Positions 1-10,629 of a DNA stretch of 64,000 nucleotides are shown piece by piece. The notes under the pieces were generated by a model. It did no database searches. It worked only from the letters and a program-made list of their open reading frames with translations, and was not told the origin of the DNA. Location of the stretch: the NCBI GenBank assembly GCA_027604705.1, contig JADHYV010000011.1:434001-498000 (forward strand), read 5' to 3'. A program made the position numbers and the translations under genes. Within the stretch, counting starts at the first letter, position 1. Each line of letters begins with the position of its first letter. Source of the DNA: Allomyces arbusculus. Lineage: Eukaryota > Blastocladiomycota > Blastocladiomycetes > Blastocladiales > Blastocladiaceae.

Positions 1-662
1 ACCGTGCGCCCGAGATCATGCTCACGTTCAAGGAGTACACGCAGGCGATCGACGTCTGGTCGGTCGGGTGCATCCTGGCCGAAATGCTCACGGGCAAGCC
101 CCTGTTCCCGGGGCGCGACTACCACCACCAACTGTCGCTGATTCTCGACATTTTGGGAACGCCGTCGCTCGAGGACTTCAACGCGATCAAGTCCCGCCGC
201 GCGCGCGACTACATTCGGTCGTTGCCGTTCAAGAAGAAAGTGCCGTTCAGTCACCTGTTCCCGCGCGCCAACCCGCTAGCCGTCGACTTGCTCGAGCGCC
301 TCTTGACGTTCAACCCGGCGAAAAGGATCACGGTCGAGGACGCGCTCAAGCACCCTTACCTGGACCCGTACCACGACCCGGACGATGAGCCGATTGCGCC
401 GCCGATTCCGCCGTCGTTTTTCGAGTTTGACCAGTACAAAGACACGTTGTCCAAGGAGGACTTGAAGGTGCTCTTGTATAACGAGATTATGACGCCGCCA
501 AGTTACTACCAGGAACAGATTTTGCGGCAGCAGCAGACGTACCTGGCCGAGCAGCAGCGGCGCGCTGCGCAGCAAGGGTATGCGGGCGAGTACGAGGCTG
601 CAGCAGCGGCCGCGGCCGCCGCGGCAGGGTACCACCCGGACGTGGCACCGAGCCATTCGTGA
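1..662 (+). CDS. FUS3/KSS1: Fus3/Kss1-type MAP kinase, C-terminal part (5' cut by window edge)
   Basis: Serine/threonine MAP kinase of the fungal pheromone/filamentation branch (Fus3, Kss1, Pmk1 family), acting in cytosol and nucleus. The frame is open from base 3 and reads R-APEIM, the conserved subdomain VIII after the activation loop, so the ATP-binding lobe and TxY loop lie left of the window. Seen here: DVWSVGCILAEM (subdomain IX), the MAPK insert GTPSLEDFNAIKSRRARDYI, the tail motif LTFNPAKRITVEDALKHPYL, and YHDPDDEP, the usual common docking site. The wording SRRARDYIRSLPFKKKVPF resembles Pmk1/Kss1 more than Slt2 or Hog1 by memory of those families. A low-complexity tail with an Ala run follows the kinase fold. 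No intron is seen. Stop TGA is at 660-662. Confidence 0.9.
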   Translation, partial: RAPEIMLTFKEYTQAIDVWSVGCILAEMLTGKPLFPGRDYHHQLSLILDILGTPSLEDFNAIKSRRARDYIRSLPFKKKVPFSHLFPRANPLAVDLLERLLTFNPAKRITVEDALKHPYLDPYHDPDDEPIAPPIPPSFFEFDQYKDTLSKEDLKVLLYNEIMTPPSYYQEQILRQQQTYLAEQQRRAAQQGYAGEYEAAAAAAAAAAGYHPDVAPSHS

Positions 663-1490
663 TTTCAGTTCATCGATGGTGGAGTGAAGTGGTATTGGAA
701 CGAGGAATTATTGCTTTGCTTGTTGTCGTTTTACATCTTCCCATTTCCCTGATTGGGCCGAGCACGGGTGCGTGCGCTCGCTTCTCGTCTCGTCTTTTCG
801 CTTCTTCTTCTCTTTGTCACCGTCGTTTCTCTCTCGTGTTGGACCATCGTGTGTACCGACCGACCGACCCCTGTGCGCTGCTCCATTTGCATCTTGTTTG
901 GGAAGGGCCACTCTTTTGTGTCGCGTAGGAGGGCACTCTGATCCTGCCCCGTCGCATTGTAAATAAATCCAGCAATGCCTTGAATGATCCATCTTCCACG
1001 CGAGCATGGTAGACAGGGCAACGCCGTGGACCTCTCGACGTGCTGCTCTGTTGGCGTGGTGTCCAGAGTGAACTCGAAGAGAGCGGATTGTCGACGCGTT
1101 CTTGGTTGGAGAGGAGTGTTCCGAAGAAGCTCGACAGATTTGGCGCGCAGGTCACGCCCGGACGGGTCCAAGTCGAATAACATCACTCAACCTGCCCAGG
1201 CACGTTTCTCTCAGGAAAACTCGATCACAAGGAAGAAATCCGATTGGCTGCCCGCGGTTGCCAGTCACGCATCGGTCGACACGCGTCCTGACTCGGACCG
1301 CTGTCGCTTTTTGCTCGCCAACGTCGCCGTTCTCGTTCGCGGCCGGAATCGTTTGATTGACCACGAGTTCGAGGATCACAGGGCGCAACTTGGCGAACCC
1401 GACCCGCCAGGCTTCAAAAATGGGACCACGACCCACGCGAGCTGGACGCCATTTCTCCAACTGCTTCTCGCCAGCTTCACCAACACCAAG
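663..1490. other. Intergenic: MAPK 3' end to ILV3 5' flank
   Basis: No supported gene. An AT-rich stretch with AATAAA-like spacing near 960-970 may serve MAPK 3' end formation. The ILV3 frame stays open upstream to 984 but lacks family similarity there, so I treat it as leader sequence. Confidence 0.5.
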
Positions 1491-3732
1491 ATGACCTTGG
1501 CCGCACGATCCTCGACCGTCACCGCCGCCGCGGCCCTGCGCCGGCATGCCGCACGCACCAGCACCATCACCCGGCGCTATGCGGCCACCCCGGCCGGGAT
1601 CTCCGCCGACATTCCCATTGCGCCCGCGACCGCCGCCCAACTCTCGGCCCTCCCACCCGTCGCGCCCGGCCTGAACCGTTTTTCAGCGCGCATCACGCAA
1701 CCCAAGTCGCAGGGCGCAAGCCAGGCGCAACTGCATGCGACGGGCTTGACGCGCGCGACCATGGCGCTGCCGCAAGTCGGGATCAGCAGCGTCTGGTACG
1801 AGGGCAATCCGTGCAATATGCACTTGAACGATTTGGCATTGCACGTCAAGAAGGGGGTCGAGGCCGCTGGGTTGGTCGGGTTCCGGTTCAATACGATTGG
1901 GGTGTCGGACGGCATGTCGAATGGCACGTCTGGGATGCGGTTTTCGTTGCAGTCGCGCGATATTATTGCGGATTCGATTGAGACGGTACGTCTGCGTTGG
2001 TCGTTGGTCGCTTTGGCGAAAGTAGTGCGCGAATGCTGACCGAATTCTGCGTTTTGCGCGATGACTAGATCATGTCGGCGCAATGGTACGACGCCAACAT
2101 CGCCCTCCCCGGGTGCGACAAGAACATGCCCGGGTGCCTGATCGCCATGGGCCGCGTGAACCGCCCGTCGCTCATGGTCTATGGCGGCACGATCCGCGCG
2201 GGCCACGCGACCTGCCGCGGATCCGAACCGCTCGATATCATTTCGGCGTTCCAGGCCTACGGCGAGTTCCTGTCCGGCAAGATCGACGAGACCGAGCGCG
2301 CGACAGTGGTCGCGAACGCCTGCCCTGGTCCGGGCGCGTGCGGCGGCATGTACACGGCGAATACGCTGGCATCGGCGATCGAGGCCATGGGAATGAGTTT
2401 GCCGCACTCGTCGTCGACGCCCGCCATGGACGCGAAAAAAGTGGACGAGTGTCATCGTGCGGGCATGGCGGTGCGGAATTTGCTCGAGAAGGATTTGAAG
2501 CCAAGGGAGATTATGACCAAGGCCGCGTTCAAGAACGCGATGGTGCTGATTATGGCGCTCGGCGGGTCGACGAATGCCGTGCTGCATTTGATTGCCATGG
2601 CGAAAGCCGTTGGCGTCGAGCTCGATATCAACGAGTTCCAGGAAGTGTCCGATATGGTGCCGTTCTTGGCGGATTTGAAGCCCTCGGGCAAGTACGTCAT
2701 GGAGGATTTGCATCGCGTGGGTGGGACGCCGGGTACGTCTATGTTTTCGTTTGTTCGAGATGGTTGCTCGCCGAGCGGAGCGCTAATGACCACCGTTCTT
2801 GTTCTGCAGCCGTGCTCAAGTACCTCCTGCAGGAAGGGTTCATTGACCCGTCGCCGCTGACCGTGACGGGCAAGACGCTCGGCGAGAACCTGCACACGGA
2901 ACCGGCGCTCGCCAAGGACCAGAAGATCATTTTCCCGGTCTCAAACCCGATCAAGAAATCGGGACACATCCAGATCCTTTACGGGAACCTGGCACCCGAA
3001 GGTACGCCTGATTTCCTGTTCTCGGTCCTCTCCACCCGGGATGCGTGTTGATTGGAGTCGCTTTGTTCGATGCGGTTCAGGCTCGGTTGCCAAGATTACT
3101 GGCAAGGAAGGCCTGCAGTTTGACGGCACGGCCAAGGTGTTTGACGGCGAGGACGCAATGCTCAAGGCACTCGAGGACGGCCAGATTGGCAAGGGCAATG
3201 TCGTGATTATTCGGTACGAAGGGCCCAAGGGTGGGCCCGGGATGCCGGAAATGGTACACGTGCACCACGAGCATCTGCACTCTCGTTGCGCCCGATGGAA
3301 AACTGACGAATAGACGATACGTTAGCTGACACCCACGAGCGCGATCATGGGCGCCGGGCTCGGCAAGGACGTGGCGATGCTCACCGACGGCCGGTTCTCG
3401 GGCGGGTCGCACGTAAGTCTCCCTCCTCCTTTCCCTCTCTCACCCTCGACTTCGACTCGCCAACTGACCCCCGCGTCTCTCTCTAGGGCTTCATTATTGG
3501 CCACATCACCCCCGAGGCCGCGGTCGGTGGCCCCATCGCGCTGGTGCAGGACGGCGACCGCATTTCGATTGACGCGACGGCGCGTGCGATTCACATGCAC
3601 GTGAGTGACGCGGAGATGGCCGAGCGCCGTAAGAAGTGGACGCCGCCGCCGCAAAAGTACACGCGCGGGACGCTGGCCAAGTACGTGAAATTGGTCAAGA
3701 GCGCGTCGGAAGGGTGTGTCACGGATGAGTAG
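1491..3732 (+). CDS. ILV3: Dihydroxy-acid dehydratase, mitochondrial
   Basis: Fe-S dehydratase that converts dihydroxy acids to 2-oxo acids in branched-chain amino acid synthesis, in the mitochondrial matrix. Exons: 1491-1985, 2069-2732, 2810-3001, 3081-3253, 3326-3412, 3487-3732 (introns of 72-83 nt), giving 618 residues. The N-terminus is Arg/Ala/Thr-rich without acidic residues for about 50 residues, as expected of a targeting peptide. Cluster-ligand motifs GCDKNMPGC and [15 protein letters not shown] are intact, as are [18 protein letters not shown] and the C-terminal [21 protein letters not shown] region, each restored exactly by splicing. The start is the first ATG that gives a targeting peptide; the ORF extends upstream without one. 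Neighbour ATP7 is convergent. Confidence 0.96.
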
Positions 3733-4312
3733 CGGAGGAGGTTAGGTTTGGGAGCGAGGTCGACAATTTTAGTTTGATTTTGCGCTGATGATCAGGGCGA
3801 TGATTGTCTGCCAACTGGTTTCGAGAACGCGGTCGGAGAGGAGCAGATTTAATGCGTGCGCCGTTTGTGGACCAATGTGCAGAGAGGAGGCTTGCCTCGT
3901 TTCCCTCGGTCCACATGCAGACCGCGCCTGTCGCGGACTGTTGCGACGAGTGGACGGAAGCGCAATCAGATTGAGCGAGCCGCGGCCGCAAGGTCGACAC
4001 GGTGGGCTCGATTGAATGGGTTCTTCATTCCCGTTTGGACCGCGCGCACGCACAAAGCGTGCGTGGAGGGCACGGCCATTTGACACTGCGTGCCCGACCG
4101 ACTGGTTCGCGTGCCCTGTCGCGACAAGCAAGGAGAAAACAAAAAGAACAGGCTACAATGCACAACGTGTTGCAAGCGCGCCCCTCGACTCCCCACACGG
4201 CGCGATGCGCGCGACGAAATATAGGATACGGGATCGCGCGTGAACGTGCTCGCGCAGGCGAATAGAGCGGAAGGGTGGGTGGGGTACGGACGAGAAGTGA
4301 CGGAAAGCGGGA
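3733..4312. other. Convergent intergenic, ILV3 / ATP7
   Basis: About 580 bases between two 3' ends. Several short ORFs exist but none resembles a known protein. I see nothing else in it. Confidence 0.5.
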
Positions 4313-4941
4313 TTAGACGACGCGCGCATCGCCGAACTTGGCGTTGTACTCCTCGACGTCCCACTGGCCGTTCTTGACGCGCTCCTCAACGATCGTCTCG
4401 ATCTCGGGCTTGGCGCGGACAACGTCATCGACCTAGATGTATAGACCGGGTCAAGACGCTGTTCCAACGGCGGCAAAAACGGTGTCGCGGTAGGCAGACA
4501 TCCGCGACAGCAACAGCAGCAATGACGTACGGTCAGCTGGTCAATCGGGCGGGCCTTCTCAATGTTCTCGAGCGTCTCGCGCAGCTCGGCAAGCTGTTCG
4601 TTGACGGCAGCCGCCGTCTGCTGAGCGCGCTCGACAGCCTTGGCCTCGTAGGCCTCGATCACCTTGAGCTGCGCGGCGAGGTCGTACTGCGCGGGCGTGA
4701 AGGCCTTCAGCGCGGCCTCGGCCTGGTCAACGACAGCCTGGTTCTTGAGAACCGACCGGTAGTGCGCGAAATCGATCGACTGGCGCTGCTCCTCGAGGCC
4801 GGCAACAGTGCGGACCAGCTCCTCGTGGCGCTTGCGGAAGGCCGAGAGCGACGCGACCGTGTCCTGCTTGAGCCGCAGCGTCACGGTGAGACGGCCAAAG
4901 TCGAGCGCCTTGGCGGCGGCGGCGCGGGCGGGGGCGGCCAT
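4313..4941 (-). CDS. ATP7: Mitochondrial ATP synthase subunit d
   Basis: Peripheral-stalk (stator) subunit of F1Fo ATP synthase, on the matrix face of the inner membrane. Two exons, complement of 4531-4941 and 4313-4432, with a 98-nt intron (donor GTACGT, acceptor CTAG). The product is 176 residues, close to the 174 of yeast Atp7. Family signatures: TVASLSAFRKRHEEL, IDFAHYRSVLKNQAVVD, the conserved LxxIEAYEAKAVE helix, and ENIEKARPIDQLTVDDVV restored across the splice. The start ATG is followed by an Ala-rich segment leading into KALDFGRLTVTLRLK. It shares a 341-bp divergent promoter region with NDUFB8, which suggests joint control of two oxidative-phosphorylation genes. Confidence 0.93.
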
Positions 4942-5282
4942 GGCGGAGCGTGCGAGCGGTGGGGTGAACGCGGGCGGGCGGGGCGACGGTGGCAGCGGCA
5001 GCGACACGGTCGTGGTGGTGTTCGTGGTGGTGGTCGCCGGGCGAGCGAGCGCGACCCGAGCGGGTGTTTGCTGAGGCGGCGTGAGATCACGTTTCCGGCC
5101 ACTCTGCTCGCGATTTCCGCAACCACCGACAGTGTCAAACTGCATCGCGCGCTGAACGCACGACGACGACGACCAGCAACTACAAGCAGCAGCACTGTCG
5201 GCATCGAGCACGACCGCGTGGACCGAATTTCGACGGTCACGACCGGTCAATCCATCACCGACCTTTCAATCGCCCATCCACT
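4942..5282. promoter_or_regulatory. Divergent promoter region of ATP7 and NDUFB8
   Basis: 341 bases separate the two start codons, and both genes encode mitochondrial respiratory or ATP-making subunits. No clear TATA box is seen. The content is CG-rich with GACGAC runs near 5160-5180. Shared regulation is inferred from layout only. Confidence 0.5.
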
Positions 5283-5879
5283 ATGTCAGCCCTGACCCGT
5301 GTCGCCGCGACCCGCGCGGCCGCCGCGTCGGCGCTGCTGCGCCCCGCTGGCACGCGCCTGGCGTCCTACAAGGTTCAGCCGATCGACCAGTCGACGATCC
5401 CCAAGGAGCGGTTCTACGACGAAAAGGACCCGCAATACTACGGGTCCTACCAGCAGGGCCCGGACCCGACGTTTGGCGATTACCCGCTGCTCAAGTGGGA
5501 GGGCGCGCAGCAGCGGTCGCCCTACGGCGTCTACGACGACCCGGTGGAGCGCCGCAACCTCGGCGACGTGGTATGTGCTGGATAAATTGGCAGCACTGAC
5601 GCGATCCCACGAACTGCGCCGCTGACCCCCCCCCCCCCCCTCCCCGGTCTGTGTGTGTAGCTGCACCGCGACTACGACATGCTGTCGGCGTTTGCGCCCG
5701 ACGTGATCGAGGGCCCGGCGTGGAAGGCGGTGCTCACGATTGCGTGCTTCTTTACGGCCGGGTTCACGCTGTTCCAGGCGGCCAAGGTCGTGCAGAAGTC
5801 GCGGCCCAACCCGGCGGCGTCGGGCAACTACTCGCTGCCGGGCTTTGAGGGCAACAAGGAGTTTGCCGACATGGAGTAG
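5283..5879 (+). CDS. NDUFB8: NADH:ubiquinone oxidoreductase subunit, NDUFB8 (ASHI) type
   Basis: Accessory subunit of the membrane arm of complex I, in the mitochondrial inner membrane. Exons 5283-5570 and 5661-5879 give 168 residues. An Ala/Arg-rich targeting peptide comes first, then a Pro/Tyr-rich segment ending PLLKWEGAQQRSPYGVYDDP, then the block VERRNLGDVLHRDYDMLSAF made across the splice; this resembles the ERRNFGEPVHEDFDILG block of fungal NDUFB8 as I remember it. One membrane segment, AWKAVLTIACFFTAGFTLFQ, follows. The intron has CTGAC directly followed by about 15 C. Family assignment rests on this block and the topology; another single-span complex I subunit is the main alternative. 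Confidence 0.75.
5571..5660 (+). other. NDUFB8 intron with CTGAC-(C)n tract
   Basis: The donor is GTATGT and the acceptor TGTAG. The branch-like CTGAC at 5622-5626 runs straight into a C homopolymer to 5640. The same layout occurs in ATP2 intron 2. Homopolymer length here is error-prone in sequencing. Confidence 0.7.
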
Positions 5880-6209
5880 GTTTGATGATGATGATGATGA
5901 TGATGCGAGTATCTGTCTAGTAGTGGCGCGACGTTATGCACGAGCGCGCGCGCGCGAATATACGGCCCCGAACCAGCCGCACGCAATGATCAATGGGACC
6001 CGGTCGTCCTTGCTGGAACACGCGCCGTCAGCTGCGCAGCCGGATCGAAGGAATGGATCGCGCTGGATCCGAATCCGAATCCGGCGCTCCGGACGAGACA
6101 GGATCCGACCGCCCTGAGCCCCGGGCCGATTCGCCTGCAACTGTCGCCGGCGCGACTCACTGAGACCGACGGCTCATTGACCCTTTTCTCCTCCTCCGCA
6201 AATGCCGCC
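5880..6209. other. Intergenic with (GAT)7 repeat
   Basis: A perfect GAT microsatellite spans 5884-5905 just after the NDUFB8 stop. The rest is GC-rich and gene-free; the last 100 bases are the PCH2 leader. Confidence 0.6.
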
Positions 6210-8050
6210 ATGACCACTGCAACCGTCCCGCCCGATCCGGCCTCCGCCGCGCCCGCCGCGCCCGCCGCGCGATACCTCGTCCACGTCGAGGCGCGCGTCT
6301 CTCCCGCCGCCGCCGCGCCCAATTGCGCTTCGCGCGTCGCCACGGCGCTCACGCACTCTCTGAAACAAGGCGTCGGCGACACCATCGAGTGCTTTGAGCC
6401 CTACTCGGTCCCGCTCGTTGACGACCTCCGCGCAGTCGAGGCTGTGCGTATCGCCGAGGCCATGCTCCTCGCGCCCGAATCGCGCACCACCGCCACGACG
6501 GGCGCCGCCGACGACAGTGGTGTCGACGCGGATGCGATCTGCGAGGAGGAGGAGGAGGACGACTGGGCCGTCGAGCTCAATCCCGACCTGCCTGCGGCGC
6601 CCGACCGTGTCGCCGTCGCGACCGCGCGCATTCACGTGCACGTCTACGCGGCCGCCGAGACCACCGACGAGTTTGAGACTGCATCGTCGGCTGCCGATGG
6701 CGCAGGGATGGAGGTCGACGGCGGCGAAGTGAACCCTTTGCTCGGCACACCTGTCCCACCACCGTCACCGCCCGCGTCGACTATCGCTGATCTCGCGCAG
6801 CTACCGGGCGCGCACGTTACGCCGTTACCGACTCGCGATCTCGACGCGCTGTGGCACCAGCTCGTCTTCACGGAGCCGGACTCGCACATGCTGCCGCTGC
6901 CCTACAGGTTGCTGCATGCCGCTCAAATGTCGCTGCACATGGCTATGGGCGGTGTTGACGAGCACTTGGCCCCGCCTACGCGCACGATGCTCTTCCATGG
7001 GCCGCCGGGGACGGGCAAGACGTGCCTCGCGCACGCGCTCACGAATAAACTCGCGGTGCGGCTCTACCAGCAGTGCGTTCTCCACTCTTCTGTTTCTTTC
7101 GCTCTTTGGTGATCCACGACGCCGAAACTGCCTCCCAACTCCTTCAACTCCTTCAACTCCTTGTAGCACCTCGGCGCGGTACCTCATCCAGCTTGACGCG
7201 GCTGCACTCCTGTCGCGGTTCTTTGGCGAATCGCCCAAACAAATTCACCGCGTGCTCTCGTCGGTCCGCGCCGTCGCCCGCGCGTCCCCGTCGATCTTGC
7301 TTGTCCTGCTCATGGACGAGATTGAGTCGATTGCGGGCCATCGGCATTCGGCCGCAGCCGCGGCGGGGGACCGCGACCCAGCTGACGCGACACGGGCCGT
7401 GAACGCGCTCCTAACCCAGCTCGACAAGCTGCGCGCTGTGCCGAACGTGCTGGTGCTCGTCACGACCAACGTGCCCGGTGCGGTCGACGCGGCGGTCATG
7501 GACCGCATGGACTTGGCGCAATACTTGGGGCCGCCGCCGCCGCTCGGTACGTGCCGGGTCGTGCTGTGAGCAGTTGGGATTGGACTGACGGATACGGGGC
7601 TACGATACGCAGCGCGGTACGCGATCCTGCGCTCGTCGGTCCAGGAATTGATGCGCACGGGGATCCTCGAAGACACCGTACGCTCGCCCACCGCTTCCCC
7701 ACGCGTCGACTCGATCGCGCATGCTCACTCTCTCCCTGCAACAGCACCTCTTCTCGCCCGCGGTCATGGCACAATACCTTGACAACCCGAGTGCGTCCCG
7801 CACGCTCTACGATCTTGTGCAGCGCGTCCCGGTGGGTGGTCTCCACCACGCCACGTCTCCTCCGTGCACCATCCTCACCCGATCCACGTAGAACGCGTCG
7901 GGCCGCCGCCTGCGCAAGCTGGCCACGGCTGCACTCAACCATATCGCGATTGTCCTACCGAAACAGATTCCGTTCCGCACGTATCTAAGTGGACTGACGC
8001 GCGCCGTGCGTGCCGAGTCGGGGGGCGCGGCGCTGCCAGCGCAAACGTGA
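6210..8050 (+). CDS. PCH2: Pachytene checkpoint AAA+ ATPase, TRIP13/Pch2
   Basis: Ring-forming AAA+ ATPase that remodels HORMA-domain proteins (Hop1, Mad2) in meiosis and the spindle checkpoint. Exons 6210-7072, 7167-7546, 7613-7677, 7745-7831, 7892-8050 give 517 residues. Walker A GPPGTGKT is at residues 264-271; Walker B LLMDEIES has D338/E339; sensor-1 segment TTNVPGAVDAAVMDRMD follows, then QYLGPP, a Pch2/TRIP13 hallmark after sensor 1. The end NASGRRLRKL matches the family sensor-2 block SGRxLRKLP. The N-terminal 230 residues are Ala-rich with an acidic patch, more variable as usual. The first in-frame ATG is used; the frame opens earlier only with a TTG. Confidence 0.93.
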
Positions 8051-8645
8051 TGGTGTGGGATCGAGTGTCGGCGGTTTAGCGGGAATTGGATGGGAATTGG
8101 ATGGAAAAATTCAATTTTGGATTAGTTTCTTCTATTCTGACTGTAATCACAGCCAACCCACTCGCGTCCAGCCCCAGCATCATCGGTTGGATGTCAGGTC
8201 GAGCTCATTCACGAAGCTGACAATCGAACAATCTTCCTCACACCGCCACGACCTGAAGTAGCACAAACCAGTACGTGCATCACTGAAACGCCGTGGCGGC
8301 TTGCTGCGTCCCCCCCCTCCCCCCCCCCCTCCCCGACCTGCCGTCCTCGGCGGGGGCGAACCCTGCACGGTTGGAGAACCGCACGTTCGGGAACAAATTG
8401 GCCGTTCATCGCCTGCATCACCGTGAAGATCATTGCACAGCACGACCCCATGCACACCATGTAGCTCCCCAACGCCGGGCGCTCCACACGCGACACGGTC
8501 CCATGTACGCGAGCGCCGCCCTGACCACGGGCGACGGGCGGCGCAAGCCCGTGCGGCCGACGCCGTCGACCAAATGCGCGTGCACCCATTGTCGCGTCGC
8601 ATCGCCACTGCGACCCCGCGCGATCGACCCCGAAGACACGTGCGG
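8051..8645. other. Intergenic upstream of first secreted-peptide gene
   Basis: No gene supported. A long C-rich tract (about 8310-8334) and a CG-rich stretch precede the TATA box at 8646. Confidence 0.5.
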
Positions 8646-8653
8646 TATAAATA
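8646..8653 (+). promoter_or_regulatory. TATA box of first secreted-peptide gene
   Basis: TATAAATA lies 86 bases before the ATG at 8732. The same octamer stands 78 bases before the second peptide gene. Most other genes here lack an obvious TATA box, so strong or regulated expression is plausible. Confidence 0.7.
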
Positions 8654-8731
8654 GCCCCGTGCCCACCCCCTCTCGTTCCGACGACGACCGTCGCAACTGC
8701 GTGCCATCCCGCCCGTCGACACCCACTCACG

Positions 8732-9135
8732 ATGACCAAGCTCTCCACCAAAAAGCTCGTCACCGTCCTCGCCGCGATCCTCGTAGCGACCATCGCGGCC
8801 GCGCACGCGTCGCCCGTCGTTCTGCAAGGCGGCAAGGATGTGACTCCCGACGTGGTGCTCCAGGGCGGCGACAAGCACGTCGAGCCCTCGGTCGTCCTGC
8901 AGCGCCGCACGCCCGTCGTTCTCCAGGGCGGCAAGGACGTGACGCCTGATGTCGTGCTCCAAGGCGACAAGAAGAACGGTTCGTATATATTTCAGTCTTC
9001 ACATTCGAGGGTCCGCATCGCGGGCGCGCAAATCCACTGACATGGGCGTGACGGTGGTGTGTAGCGGACCCGGAGTACTGGAACGACCCTGGCGCATGCT
9101 CGGGTCGGGGCCGCTGGGGCAAGCTCTGCTACTAA
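8732..9135 (+). CDS. Small secreted peptide precursor A (repeat pro-region, two-Cys C-terminus)
   Basis: Function unknown. Exons 8732-8978 and 9065-9135 (intron 86 nt, phase 1) give 105 residues. A clear signal peptide (MTKLSTKKLVTVLAAILVA, then AAAHA-S) is followed by a pro-like region made of VVLQGG repeats, with VVLQGGKDVTPDVVLQG present twice. A Lys-Lys-Asn junction then leads into a short tail with exactly two Cys, an acidic/Trp start and the end RWGKLCY. This is the layout of a peptide processed at dibasic sites, as in fungal pheromone precursors, but no sequence match to a known pheromone is claimed. Precursor B 1.2 kb downstream has the same plan, intron phase and TATA box. A small secreted effector or wall peptide is the alternative. 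Confidence 0.7.
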
Positions 9136-10260
9136 GTAATGGCGCCGGCGTGGTGTGTGGCAGGTCGATAGTCGGCAGGGTGCGCGAGCGATGAGCGCAC
9201 GCAGAGATATCCGGGTGGATAAAGAGTCTTGTTGGTGACGAGATATTAGTGAGACGCGGTGCAGTGAATACATGATCGTCGTCTCCAAGGTCAGGAATGC
9301 CCTGAAAGTAAAAACCTCGAAAACGCGGTCCAATTGTCCTGAGATCCATCCTCATCAGCCGTTGCGACCGTGAGCATCCCGCGCACGGTCGGGGCACGCG
9401 CTGGGCGGCTTTCAGGACGTGTGGTTTGTCAATTATTTGAGTGGGAATTCGCTCCGCTGTGTCAAAGATCAAGCTTTATGCTGGGAGCTAATCGTTGGTC
9501 TGCCTTGATCTCGTGTCCAAACGCGTTAGTTTTGACGCGACAAAACGCATCACAGTGCCCTGGCACGCCAAAGTGCAATACGGCGCTGTCATGCGAGGGC
9601 GACAGAGGCTCGTGATGAGCGCGAAGGCGTTCATGGGTGGCGAGACATGGGCGCAACCGATCTGACCGTCACCGACCGTGTGTGTATGATACGTTGGGCG
9701 AAATGGGTGTTGGTGGCGTCGCCGACCCATGCATGCATCGGATCATAGGACCGCCGAGTGGCGGCAGTCCGCGCCATCCTGGATCGTGTGCCGAATGTTG
9801 CTGAACCACGGACCCGGGCAACTTTGCCAAGACCATGGGTCGACGGTGCGGTGTGGCGAACTGCAGGCTGCATCACATTTTGGATCATGAGCGGCCTTGC
9901 AGCAGCCTCCAATTGCCTATTTTGAGCGTGTTCGAACTGATCATTATCAGCACCGTACGCTTCGCGATGGCCCTCGCCACGTCCAACACGAGCACTCTAC
10001 GGCCCTCTCCACACTGTCAGCACCGCACGGGTCGCTGACTTTCGCGACAGTCTGCGAGCACTGTCTCCTTGACACCAGCATCGACGCTTGGGGAAACGTG
10101 GTGGCGGAAATGAGGGTGTCGCGTGGCGAGCGTGCGGCGTTCGTTGTGCAACGTCCTCGTCAGTCCCGTGGCCGCGGCATGGCGGAGACCGCGAGGGGGA
10201 GCGCGACGCAACACGACGCGCGCCCAACGTGCTTCGGCCGCTCCACGGCCGCCTGATTGG
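9136..10260. other. Intergenic between the two peptide genes
   Basis: About 1.1 kb with no supported gene. Short ORFs on both strands show no family resemblance. The region near 9960-10260 is CG-rich and leads into the second TATA box. Confidence 0.5.
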
Positions 10261-10268
10261 TATAAATA
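10261..10268 (+). promoter_or_regulatory. TATA box of second secreted-peptide gene
   Basis: TATAAATA, 78 bases before the ATG at 10339, matching the element before precursor A. Confidence 0.7.
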
Positions 10269-10338
10269 CCGCGGCCGCCCGCGACGGTAGAGGGTCCAAC
10301 GTGCTCCAGCCTTTCCTGCGACAAACCCACCTCCCACC

Positions 10339-10629
10339 ATGGCCAAGATCACCAACTCGATGCTCGTCGCTCTTCTCGCGATGCTCGTAGCCGCCATCGC
10401 CACGGTGCACGCTGCGCCGCCTGCTTGGGACCGTGCGTGTCGCAATTTCGCGTCCAACGGGAGTGTTCACCAACGACTCGAAGCCAAAACTCATCTTTTC
10501 CACCCGTCCCCATCTCATATAGCGCCCGTCCGGCAGCTTAGCGGCGCGCTGCTCTACACCAAGAAGAATGGCGTGCAGATCGAGTGCTGGGAGCCCGACT
10601 GCCCGCCTGGCACCGACCCGTACATGTAA
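10339..10629 (+). CDS. Small secreted peptide precursor B (two-Cys C-terminus)
   Basis: Function unknown. Exons 10339-10432 and 10523-10629 (intron 90 nt, phase 1) give only 66 residues. The signal peptide MAKITNSMLVALLAMLVAA...VHA-AP is close in plan to that of precursor A and to the Thr/Pro-rich secreted protein at 31491-32636. A short spacer ends in Lys-Lys-Asn, then GVQIECWEPDCPPGTDPYM to the stop, with two Cys three residues apart. There is no repeat region, unlike precursor A. Dibasic processing to a peptide of about 20 residues is inferred from layout. Too short to identify by family; splice sites are good (GTGCGT...TATAG) and the frame is kept. Confidence 0.68.
   Translation: MAKITNSMLVALLAMLVAAIATVHAAPPAWDRACRNFASNGSVHQRLEAKTHLFHPSPSHIAPVRQLSGALLYTKKNGVQIECWEPDCPPGTDPYM

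Noticed and set aside
1577-2713. 378-codon minus-strand ORF
   Set aside because: Antisense to ILV3 exons and its first intron.
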